A stretch of DNA of 6,850 nt, from the NCBI GenBank assembly GCA_002499945.1, contig DKYP01000071.1:1-6850 (forward strand), given 5' to 3'. The notes under the pieces are model-generated. The model did not search any database and was not told the origin of the DNA. It saw nothing but the letters and a program-made list of their open reading frames with translations. Below are positions 1-5,646 of this stretch, one piece after another. Every line of letters begins with the position of its first letter. The first letter of the stretch is position 1. The stretch is from Lachnoclostridium sp. UBA7097 (lineage in GTDB: Bacteria > Bacillota > Clostridia > Lachnospirales > Lachnospiraceae). The position numbers and the translations under genes are program-made.

Positions 1-72
1 TGTGGTTCTGGTGACAAGCCGGAGGAAAAACCTGCTGCATGCGGTTCTGCTTGCGGGGCTGGTGACAAATAG
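1..72 (+). CDS. C-terminal end of a Cys/Gly-rich small peptide, probable ACGX-type radical SAM target (partial)
   Basis: Only the last 23 codons and a TAG stop are in the window; the start lies upstream. The tail is rich in Cys, Gly, Ala, Lys and Glu and ends ACGSACGAGDK, that is two tandem ACGX units, with another CGSG at the very start and a KPEEKPA linker between. Such a low-complexity Cys tail directly before a radical SAM/SPASM gene is the usual layout of a ribosomally made precursor and its maturase. From memory, a radical SAM/SPASM family is described as the 'ACGX system' because its proposed target peptides carry such repeats. Assignment as the target is inference from motif and position. 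The cysteines would be the likely modification sites. It could also be the Cys-rich end of an unrelated protein, since the N-terminal part cannot be seen. Confidence 0.6.
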   Translation, partial: CGSGDKPEEKPAACGSACGAGDK

Positions 73-89
73 CCAGGATTTTTTATGGC

Positions 90-107
90 ACAGGATTTTT
101 ATCCTGT
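90..107 (+). other. Short leader hairpin downstream of the peptide gene
   Basis: A perfect 7-bp inverted repeat, ACAGGAT and ATCCTGT, flanks a TTTT loop, 17 bases after the peptide stop codon. It is not followed by a T tract, so it is not itself a convincing intrinsic terminator. It may stabilise the 3' end of the peptide mRNA or form part of a larger leader structure. Confidence 0.4.
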
Positions 108-125
108 AAATTTCCCCGGTAATTT

Positions 126-152
126 CTTGTCCTGGCATATGGACAGGTTTTT
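126..152 (+). terminator. Probable intrinsic terminator or attenuator between peptide gene and maturase
   Basis: CTTGTCC (126-132) pairs with GGACAGG (141-147) over 7 bp with one G-U pair and an 8-base loop, followed at once by TTTTT (148-152). This is the layout of a weak-to-moderate intrinsic terminator. It lies between the peptide gene and the radical SAM gene, so it would let the small peptide be made in excess over its enzymes, a common arrangement in RiPP operons. Strength is uncertain because the stem is short and the T tract ends in G after five bases. Confidence 0.5.
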
Positions 153-180
153 GCCGGCGGATTTTTCCAGAAAATATTAT
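151..180 (+). promoter_or_regulatory. Possible promoter for the maturase operon
   Basis: TTGCCG (151-156) and TATTAT (175-180) are spaced by 18 bases and resemble sigma-A -35 and -10 boxes. They lie about 40 bases before the maturase start and directly after the putative terminator. The match is imperfect, and AT-rich DNA gives chance hits, so this is a candidate only. Confidence 0.3.
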
Positions 181-190
181 CCATATGGAT
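179..190. promoter_or_regulatory. Perfect 12-bp palindrome, possible operator
   Basis: ATCCATATGGAT reads identically on both strands. It overlaps the end of the candidate -10 box and lies 26 bases before the maturase start codon. Its core CATATGGA also occurs at 136-143 in the loop and 3' arm of the upstream hairpin. It may be a repressor site at the start of the transcript; nothing in the window identifies a regulator. Confidence 0.25.
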
Positions 191-216
191 TTACTATATA
201 AAGGGAGGTATCATTT

Positions 217-1293
217 ATGAGCGTAAATAAAAATACAGCAAAACAATACTTTGCTTTCCAATGGCATATTACTGATGACTGTGACCAGCGGTGTAAGCAT
301 TGTTATATTTTCTCAGAAAATAATTGCAAGGCACTGGATTCAATGTCATTGGAACAGATGGAAGATGTACTGGCAAATTGTGAAGATTTCTGTAAAGTAT
401 ATAACCGTCTTCCGTATTTTTATATTACAGGCGGTGACCCCATACTGCACCCGGACTTCTGGAAGCTTCTTGGAATGTTAAAAAGCAGTGGGATTCCATT
501 TACCATTCTTGGAAACCCGTTCCATTTAAATGATGAAACCTGCCAGCGTTTAAAGGAATATGGCTGCCAGAAATACCAGCTTTCCATTGACGGTATGAGG
601 GAAACCCACGACTGGTTCCGGAAGCCTGGCTCATTTGATACCACCCTTGAAAAAATAAGCTGTCTCAAAAAAGCTGGTATCCGGGCAGTTATTATGACTA
701 CTGTTTCAGGTACAAATATAAAAGAAATACCAGATATTATTGATACAGTTGTTGCTTATAAAGCAGATGTTTTTGCATTTGCAAGATACTGCCCGGCAAG
801 CAGTGATAAAGATACTGGCATGACCCCAATGGAATACAGGGAACTGCTGGCTGTCTGCGATAAAAAGTTCAAAGAATACAAGACGGCTGGCTGTGAAACA
901 TATTTTAATAAAAAGGACCACCTCTGGACTTTATATGAATATGAAACAGGGAAATTTAAAATACCAGAAAATGCCAGGGAAGATATGATTTATGGGGGCT
1001 GTAACTGCGGGAACTGCCATATGACAATCCTTCCAACAGGTGATGTCTATGCCTGCCGCCGTGTACAGAACAGTAAAGTAGCAAATGTCTTTGAAGACCG
1101 TCTGGCAGATGTGTGGGTCTGTGAGATGGAAAAATACCGTGAATATGATAAATTTAAAAAATGCTCCCATTGTGAGTTAAAGGCATGGTGCAGGGGGTGT
1201 CCTGCTGTGGCAAGCGGAGCAAATGGGGATTTTTATGATGCAGACCCACAGTGCTGGAAGGAGGTGCCCGGATATGAAAGCAGTCCTGCTTAA
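217..1293 (+). CDS. Radical SAM/SPASM peptide maturase, probable ACGX-system enzyme
   Basis: A 358-residue enzyme predicted to cleave S-adenosylmethionine at a [4Fe-4S] cluster and modify a peptide by radical chemistry. The CxxxCxxC motif is C22-x3-C26-x2-C29 followed by Tyr30, and the SAM-binding GGDP lies at 72-75. The C-terminal region is a SPASM-type domain for auxiliary Fe-S clusters: C262, C264 and C267, then G275 and C280, then C316-x2-C319-x5-C325-x2-C328 and C346, with an extra C302. Length and layout fit the peptide-maturase branch (AnSME, PqqE and thioether-forming enzymes). ATG 217 is preceded by GGGAGG at 203-208 with an 8-base spacer. It follows the ACGX peptide tail and overlaps the next gene, so it probably heads a four-gene operon. 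The radical SAM/SPASM call is firm. The exact substrate and bond formed are unknown, and the ACGX assignment rests on the upstream peptide and on memory of that family. Confidence 0.92.
   Translation: MSVNKNTAKQYFAFQWHITDDCDQRCKHCYIFSENNCKALDSMSLEQMEDVLANCEDFCKVYNRLPYFYITGGDPILHPDFWKLLGMLKSSGIPFTILGNPFHLNDETCQRLKEYGCQKYQLSIDGMRETHDWFRKPGSFDTTLEKISCLKKAGIRAVIMTTVSGTNIKEIPDIIDTVVAYKADVFAFARYCPASSDKDTGMTPMEYRELLAVCDKKFKEYKTAGCETYFNKKDHLWTLYEYETGKFKIPENAREDMIYGGCNCGNCHMTILPTGDVYACRRVQNSKVANVFEDRLADVWVCEMEKYREYDKFKKCSHCELKAWCRGCPAVASGANGDFYDADPQCWKEVPGYESSPA
1258..1264 (+). promoter_or_regulatory. Ribosome binding site inside the maturase gene that sets the dehydrogenase start
   Basis: AAGGAGG lies within the last codons of the radical SAM gene, 9 bases before ATG 1274. 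An in-frame ATG at 1223 has no comparable site and would add 17 residues not expected for the family, so 1274 is preferred. Confidence 0.8.
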
Positions 1294-2221
1294 TGGCATT
1301 ACGCCAGCCAGTGAAGTTACATTATCAGAGGTTACAATGCCAGAAACCATGCCAGGGTGGGTTCTTATAAAGGTAAAGGCATTTGGGATGAACCATTCTG
1401 AACAAATTTTACGCCTGCATGAAATTGAAAATGATTATATACAAAAGCCCCTTATACCTGGAATAGAATGTGCCGGCGAAGTCGTCCAGACATCCGGCAG
1501 CCACTTCCAAAAAGGCCAGAAAGTAATAGCACTAATGGGCGGCATGGGACGCAGTTTTAATGGAAGTTATGCAGAATATGCACTGCTTCCTGTACACCAT
1601 GTTTTTGCAGTAAATACAAGCCTTTCATGGAAAGAACTGGCAGCAGTACCTGAAACTTATTTTACAGCATGGGGTTCACTCTTTGAATGTCTGGATATTA
1701 AAAAAGATGATGTATTATTAATACGTGGGGCAACATGCACACTGGGATATGTGGCAATACAGATTGCAAAAGCCATTGGCTGTAAAGTAATAGCCACAAC
1801 ACACCGTAAAAGCAAGCTGCCGCTTCTTGCAGATGCAGATGAAGCTGTACTTGATACTGGAAAATTAGAAGGTATGGTGCATGGGATAACAAAAGCACTG
1901 GAACTTGTCGGCCCTAAAACATTACATGATACACTCTGCTGCATTGAAAAAGGAGGCATAGCCTGTAATACAGGTGTTCTTGGCGGAGTATATGCATTAA
2001 ATGGGTTTGACCCTGTTAAATTTATACCAAATGGGGTATATCTCACAAGTTTCTATAGCAACTGGCCTTCACAAAAAATTATAGATGAAATTTTTTCTTT
2101 TATAAAAGAACATAAATTAACTCCCTGTATAGGGGCAACATTTGGTTTTACTAATATTAAAGAAGCCTGCATGGCTCTGGATAATAGCGGTGTTAATGGC
2201 AAAATTGTAGTAGAAATATAA
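1274..2221 (+). CDS. Zinc-independent medium-chain dehydrogenase/reductase, quinone oxidoreductase type
   Basis: A 315-residue member of the MDR superfamily, close to the usual 310-330 residues of NADPH:quinone oxidoreductase and enoyl-reductase types. It probably transfers hydride from NAD(P)H to a quinone, enone or similar carbonyl substrate in the cytoplasm. The N-terminal GroES-like part starts MKAVLLNG and contains IPGIECAGEV (61-70). The Rossmann part has the nucleotide-binding stretch IRGATCTLG (150-158) followed by AIQIAKAIG. This is a changed form of the usual AxxGxxG motif: T-C-T takes the place of the first Gly region. No structural zinc Cys cluster is visible, which argues against classical alcohol dehydrogenases. 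The gene starts 20 bases inside the radical SAM gene, implying translational coupling, and ends 13 bases before the next start. Its substrate is unknown; a role in the peptide pathway is inferred only from the operon. Confidence 0.85.
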   Translation: MKAVLLNGITPASEVTLSEVTMPETMPGWVLIKVKAFGMNHSEQILRLHEIENDYIQKPLIPGIECAGEVVQTSGSHFQKGQKVIALMGGMGRSFNGSYAEYALLPVHHVFAVNTSLSWKELAAVPETYFTAWGSLFECLDIKKDDVLLIRGATCTLGYVAIQIAKAIGCKVIATTHRKSKLPLLADADEAVLDTGKLEGMVHGITKALELVGPKTLHDTLCCIEKGGIACNTGVLGGVYALNGFDPVKFIPNGVYLTSFYSNWPSQKIIDEIFSFIKEHKLTPCIGATFGFTNIKEACMALDNSGVNGKIVVEI

Positions 2222-2234
2222 AGGAGGAATATCT

Positions 2235-2852
2235 ATGGACGCAAAAACCTGTTTACAGAAACTTCAATATGTAGGTGTGCTTGCTTTTGCAACAGTTGAC
2301 GGGCTTGGAAACCCGCAGCTCCGCAATATCAGTGCTATACATTATGAACCAGATACAATGTACTTTTTTACAGCCAAAGGCAAAAATTTCTGCCGTGAAC
2401 TGCTTGCAGACGGACGTGTACAGATACTTGGCTATACAAAATATAAAGAAATGATACGTCTTTCTGCAAAGGCAGTCCCTGTTGCAGAAGAAAGCCAGGA
2501 ACAATGGATTGATACAATTTTTAATGAACAGCCATATCTGTATAATGTATATCCAGATAATACCAGGCATATGGCAGGAATTGTATTCCAGATTACCAAC
2601 GCAGAAATTGAGTATTTTAATCTCGGTGTTAATCCTATATTCAGGGAAAGTTATACTATAGGTAACAGAAATATCACACCAAAAGGCTACTATATTACAG
2701 ATGCCTGCATTGGCTGTGGCAGCTGTTTAAAAAACTGCCCGCAGCGGTGCATCAGCCAGGGGGAAAAATATAAAATCATACAAGAACACTGCCTTCACTG
2801 TGGCAACTGTTATGAAACCTGTCCTGCAGGTGCAATAGTCCGCAGGGATTAA
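2235..2852 (+). CDS. Pyridoxamine-phosphate-oxidase-like flavoprotein fused to a 2[4Fe-4S] ferredoxin domain
   Basis: A 205-residue two-domain protein. Residues 1 to about 130 resemble the split-barrel FMN-binding fold of the PNPOx-like superfamily: an N-terminal helix, then VLAFATVDGLGNPQLRNIS (15-33) and MYFFTAKGKNF (42-52), as in general flavin reductase or oxidoreductase members rather than true PdxH. Residues 153-200 are a bacterial ferredoxin: C158-x2-C161-x2-C164-x3-C168-Pro and C186-x2-C189-x2-C192-x3-C196-Pro, enough for two [4Fe-4S] clusters, plus an extra C172. This suggests electron transfer between ferredoxin-level donors and flavin, in an anaerobe. Start ATG 2235 has AAGGAGG at 2221-2227 with a 7-base spacer, overlapping the previous stop. 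It may supply electrons to the radical SAM enzyme or reduce a product; that is inference. FMN binding is predicted from the fold only. Confidence 0.85.
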   Translation: MDAKTCLQKLQYVGVLAFATVDGLGNPQLRNISAIHYEPDTMYFFTAKGKNFCRELLADGRVQILGYTKYKEMIRLSAKAVPVAEESQEQWIDTIFNEQPYLYNVYPDNTRHMAGIVFQITNAEIEYFNLGVNPIFRESYTIGNRNITPKGYYITDACIGCGSCLKNCPQRCISQGEKYKIIQEHCLHCGNCYETCPAGAIVRRD

Positions 2853-2860
2853 TTATAATA

Positions 2861-2879
2861 TTGTAAGAAATATATACAA
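2861..2879. promoter_or_regulatory. Small inverted repeat before the sirtuin gene
   Basis: TTGTA (2861-2865) and TACAA (2875-2879) form inverted half-sites separated by 9 bases in the 45-base gap between the ferredoxin fusion and the sirtuin. This is the largest gap in the operon. It could be a weak operator or a chance symmetry of AT-rich DNA; no good promoter is apparent. Confidence 0.15.
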
Positions 2880-2883
2880 ATGC

Positions 2884-2888
2884 GGAGG
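2884..2888 (+). promoter_or_regulatory. Ribosome binding site that sets the sirtuin start
   Basis: GGAGG is placed 9 bases before ATG 2898. The frame also has an ATG at 2880, but that would put this site inside the coding sequence and has no site of its own, so 2898 is the likely start. Confidence 0.75.
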
Positions 2889-2897
2889 TGGTTTTAT

Positions 2898-3776
2898 ATG
2901 TTTTCAAAAATATCATATGCAAAAACAACAGATAACTTAAATGCACAAATAAAAAAACTTGCAAATGCAATTAAAACGGCAGACGCTATTGTAATTGGGG
3001 CAGGCGCCGGGCTGTCAGCTTCAGCAGGATTTACATATAGCGGGGAACGCTTCAGGAAATATTTTGCAGATTTTGGAGATAAATACGGTTTCCATAATAT
3101 GTACTCTGGCGGATTTTACCCATATGAAACACCAGAAGAACACTGGGCATACTGGAGCCGTTATATTTACATCAACCGCTATATGGATGCACCAGAACCT
3201 GTTTACCAGGAACTCTTAGATATTGTGAAAGATAAAGATTATTTCGTAATTACAAGCAATGTTGACCACTGTTTCCAGAAAGCAGGTTTTGATAAAAAAA
3301 AGCTTTTCTATACACAGGGTGATTATGGGTTATTGCAGTGCAGCGTACCATGTTGTAATAAAACATTTGATAATGAGGATATAATACGCCAGATGATGGA
3401 ACAGCAAAAAGACATGCACATACCATCCGCACTGCTGCCAGTCTGCCCACATTGTGGCAAACCACTAACAACAAATCTCCGTGCAGATGACAAGTTTGTA
3501 CAAGATGATGGCTGGTATATGGCAGCAGAACGGTATAATAATTTCCTGCATACCAGGGAAAATACCAGAATTTTATATCTGGAACTTGGCGTAGGCAGCA
3601 ACACCCCTGTTATTATTAAATATCCTTTCTGGAACATGACATCCAGAAATAAAAATGCAACCTATGCCTGTATTAACTATGGGGAAGCAATTTGCCCAAA
3701 GGAAATAAACCACCAGTCAATATGCATTAATAGTGATATCAGGGAAATTATTAAAGCCTTAGAACAGGCAAAATAA
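2898..3776 (+). CDS. Sir2-family protein resembling SirTM (class M) sirtuins, putative protein ADP-ribosyltransferase
   Basis: A 292-residue Sir2-fold enzyme expected to use NAD. The NAD-binding GAGAGLSASAGF (34-45) replaces the usual GAGxSxxSGIPDFR form, so the acidic/Arg part of that loop is absent. ITSNVD (118-123) stands for the usual TQNID and keeps Asn121. The key site YTQGDYG (138-144) has Gln140 where deacetylating sirtuins have the catalytic His of the HG motif. A zinc ribbon is visible as C148 or nearby C152/C153 with C183-x2-C186. ELGVGSNTP (229-237) is the later NAD-site region. From memory, SirTM enzymes of staphylococci and streptococci have Asn and Gln at these positions and ADP-ribosylate a lipoylated GcvH-like carrier, with a macrodomain hydrolase encoded nearby. 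No such carrier, lipoate ligase or macrodomain is seen here. Sirtuin fold: sure. ADP-ribosylation instead of deacylation: probable. Target: unknown. Confidence 0.85.
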   Translation: MFSKISYAKTTDNLNAQIKKLANAIKTADAIVIGAGAGLSASAGFTYSGERFRKYFADFGDKYGFHNMYSGGFYPYETPEEHWAYWSRYIYINRYMDAPEPVYQELLDIVKDKDYFVITSNVDHCFQKAGFDKKKLFYTQGDYGLLQCSVPCCNKTFDNEDIIRQMMEQQKDMHIPSALLPVCPHCGKPLTTNLRADDKFVQDDGWYMAAERYNNFLHTRENTRILYLELGVGSNTPVIIKYPFWNMTSRNKNATYACINYGEAICPKEINHQSICINSDIREIIKALEQAK

Positions 3777-3777
3777 A

Positions 3778-3819
3778 AAAGCAGGGCAGGTTTTAACTTA
3801 TTGTAACCTGCCCTGCTTT
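3778..3819. terminator. Strong bidirectional intrinsic terminator between convergent operons
   Basis: A perfect 15-bp stem, with a GC-rich core GCAGGGCAGGTT (3781-3792) pairing with AACCTGCCCTGC (3805-3816) and flanking A/T pairs, encloses a 12-base loop. On the minus strand it is followed by TTTTTTATTTT, a strong U tract for the cellulase transcript. On the plus strand the tail is only TTTAAA, weaker but adequate after such a stem. It begins 2 bases after the sirtuin stop and ends 9 bases from the cellulase stop. Confidence 0.92.
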
Positions 3820-3827
3820 AAACCCTG

Positions 3828-4883
3828 CTACTTTTTATATTTTTTTACAAGCCATTTGCCTTGCTCTGATAAATCAGAGTTTTTATAACCTGATGTTTTA
3901 GTACATGAAGAATTTAAAAGTGAAGCACTTTCTGCTTTATTGGAAAGACTCCAGCAAATATACCCTGTCTTATAACTATCCATTAATTTAATCCACTTAT
4001 TTGCACTCTGGAAATTATAAGCCCCATTGCCGCTTGCTTCACATGCGCCAAATTCTGTACATATTACTGGAAGCCCGTTATTATAAGCTGTCTTTAACTT
4101 TTCGCGGTAACTGTCCTGGTGTGTTGCTGCATAAAAGTGTACCGAATACATTATATTAGAAAAACCTTTTAACGGGCTTTCTGATGCCACATCAACATCT
4201 TGTGACCAGTTTGGCGTCCCTGTTATTATAACAGCTTCACTATTTTTCCTTATTGCCTTGATTACTTTTTTGGCATATGACTTAATATCACTCCATGTTG
4301 TCCCGCCATTTGGCTCATTACAAATCTCATACAATACATTATTATAAGAACTGTATTTTTTACTAACTTTTTTGAAAAATGCAACCGCTTCTTTCTGGTG
4401 CTTCTTTGGATTCTGGTCATTAAGCACATGCCAGTCAATTATTACATACATTCCAAGTTTTGCCGCTGCCTGTACACCAGTATCTATTGTTTCTAAAAGC
4501 TTCTTCCTGTTTCCATCATCTGTAACACAGTAGCCATTGTAATCCTCTGTATACATTGCCAGGCGTATTGTATTAACACCCCATTTATCACGTATTGTCT
4601 TAAATGAAGTTTCATTTACATATGGATATCCAACATCCCAGTTAATCCCATGTGTACTAACGCCTTTAAGCTGTACAGGCTTTCCTTTCTTATCAACAAG
4701 CTGCCTGCCCTTTACCGACAGCTGCCCATGCCCCTGCAAAAATGAAGAAGCCGCTTTTACATACATATCTGCACCACCTGCATTAAATGCAACAGGCGTA
4801 CACACTGGCTGTAGTACCAGAAGAATTGCCATAACTGCTACAAAACATAACAATCCCCTGCGCCTTTTATTATTATGCCACAT
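3828..4883 (-). CDS. Secreted GH5 endoglucanase (cellulase)
   Basis: A 351-residue glycoside hydrolase family 5 enzyme, probably cutting internal beta-1,4-glucan bonds outside the cell. The N-terminus is a signal peptide or membrane anchor: NNKRRR, then a hydrophobic run through about residue 35, with likely cleavage near residues 35-44. The TIM-barrel motifs appear in order: LKGVSTHGINW (72-82), NTIRLAMY (104-111), VIIDWHV (147-153), the acid/base Glu190 in ICNEP, VHFYAATH (248-255), the nucleophile Glu277 in TEFG, and Trp311 in CWSLSNK. The pattern is closest to the GH5_2 cellulases of Bacillus and Clostridium. There is no dockerin, carbohydrate-binding module or sorting signal; the protein ends with the catalytic domain. 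Start ATG 4883 has GGGGAGG 5 bases upstream; an in-frame ATG at 4919 lacks a binding site and would place 12 polar residues before the signal. It lies 40 bases behind an amino-acid ABC transporter, an unusual neighbour. Confidence 0.9.
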   Translation of the reverse strand: MWHNNKRRRGLLCFVAVMAILLVLQPVCTPVAFNAGGADMYVKAASSFLQGHGQLSVKGRQLVDKKGKPVQLKGVSTHGINWDVGYPYVNETSFKTIRDKWGVNTIRLAMYTEDYNGYCVTDDGNRKKLLETIDTGVQAAAKLGMYVIIDWHVLNDQNPKKHQKEAVAFFKKVSKKYSSYNNVLYEICNEPNGGTTWSDIKSYAKKVIKAIRKNSEAVIITGTPNWSQDVDVASESPLKGFSNIMYSVHFYAATHQDSYREKLKTAYNNGLPVICTEFGACEASGNGAYNFQSANKWIKLMDSYKTGYICWSLSNKAESASLLNSSCTKTSGYKNSDLSEQGKWLVKKYKK

Positions 4884-4888
4884 ATCTG

Positions 4889-4895
4889 CCTCCCC
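4889..4895 (-). promoter_or_regulatory. Ribosome binding site that sets the cellulase start
   Basis: On the minus strand GGGGAGG precedes ATG 4883 by 5 bases. The spacing is at the short end of normal, but it is the only good site and it places the signal peptide at the very N-terminus. Confidence 0.7.
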
Positions 4896-4923
4896 GGACT
4901 GCCATTTAGCTGCTGCCATGCTG

Positions 4924-5646
4924 TTATAATACTTTGCTTAAAAACTCCTTAAGCCTGTCATTATCTGGTTCTTCAAAAATCTTTCCAGGTGTCCCTGCTT
5001 CTGCAATAACCCCGTTATTCATAAAAAACACTCTGTCTGATATTTCCTTTGCAAAGCCCATCTCATGTGTAACTATCATCATAGTCATTCCAGTCTTGGC
5101 AAGGTCTTTAATAACTTCCAGCACTTCCCCTACCATCTCAGGGTCAAGTGCCGAAGTAGGCTCATCAAAAAGCATAACCTCTGGTTCCATTGCCATTGCA
5201 CGCACTATTGCAAGCCTCTGTTTCTGCCCGCCTGAAAGCTTTACAGGCTTTACATCTGCTTTATCCTTAAGCCCTACCCTGTCTAAAAGCTCCATAGCCT
5301 TAATATGTGCCTTTTCCTTATCCATCTTTTTAACATTTACAGGTGCCATTGTAATATTTTTCTCAACGGTCATATGCGGAAACACATTAAAATGCTGGAA
5401 TACCATACCCATCTTCTGGCGGTGTGTATTTATATTTACGCCCTTGGCTGTAATATCCTCACCTTTAAAAAGAATACGCCCTGATGACGGGACTTCAAGA
5501 AGGTTCATGCACCTTAAAAGTGTAGATTTCCCTGAACCTGACGGCCCGATAAGGCTGACTATCTCATTCTGGCTTACCTGCTGTGTTACATCCTTAAGGA
5601 CTTCAAGGCTGCCAAATCTCTTTGAAATATGCTCAAACTTAATCAT
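4924..5646 (-). CDS. Polar amino-acid ABC transporter, ATP-binding protein
   Basis: A 240-residue cytoplasmic ATPase of the GlnQ/HisP type that powers uptake of a polar amino acid. All ABC motifs are intact: Walker A GPSGSGKST (34-42), Q-loop Gln84 in VFQHFNVFPH, signature LSGGQ (137-141), Walker B VMLFDEP (157-163), D-loop SALD (165-168) and switch His194. The length is the normal 240 residues. Its ATG overlaps the permease stop by one base (TAATG), with AAAGGAGG at 5658-5665, which points to translational coupling. The substrate cannot be told from the ATPase; glutamine, cystine, histidine and arginine systems all use this type. Confidence 0.95.
   Translation of the reverse strand: MIKFEHISKRFGSLEVLKDVTQQVSQNEIVSLIGPSGSGKSTLLRCMNLLEVPSSGRILFKGEDITAKGVNINTHRQKMGMVFQHFNVFPHMTVEKNITMAPVNVKKMDKEKAHIKAMELLDRVGLKDKADVKPVKLSGGQKQRLAIVRAMAMEPEVMLFDEPTSALDPEMVGEVLEVIKDLAKTGMTMMIVTHEMGFAKEISDRVFFMNNGVIAEAGTPGKIFEEPDNDRLKEFLSKVL

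Noticed and set aside
2..109. A second open frame at the window start, offset by one base from the peptide frame and ending at 107-109
   Set aside because: It gives a hydrophobic/basic stretch without a recognisable motif and runs through the 90-107 hairpin. The other frame gives the ACGX tail and stops before the leader.
1223..1273. Upstream in-frame start for the dehydrogenase
   Set aside because: It would extend 71 bases into the radical SAM gene without a ribosome binding site. AAGGAGG points to ATG 1274, which also gives the normal MKAVLL N-terminus.
1657..2046. Minus-strand open frame of 129 codons within the dehydrogenase gene
   Set aside because: It is antisense to a well-supported MDR gene, has no family features and lies inside an operon read the other way.
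3768..3830. Repeated CCCTGCT/AGCAGGG near the convergent stops as a possible attachment site or insertion element end
   Set aside because: The repeats are accounted for by the terminator stem, with one short extra copy at 3823-3829. There is no integrase, transposase or target duplication nearby.
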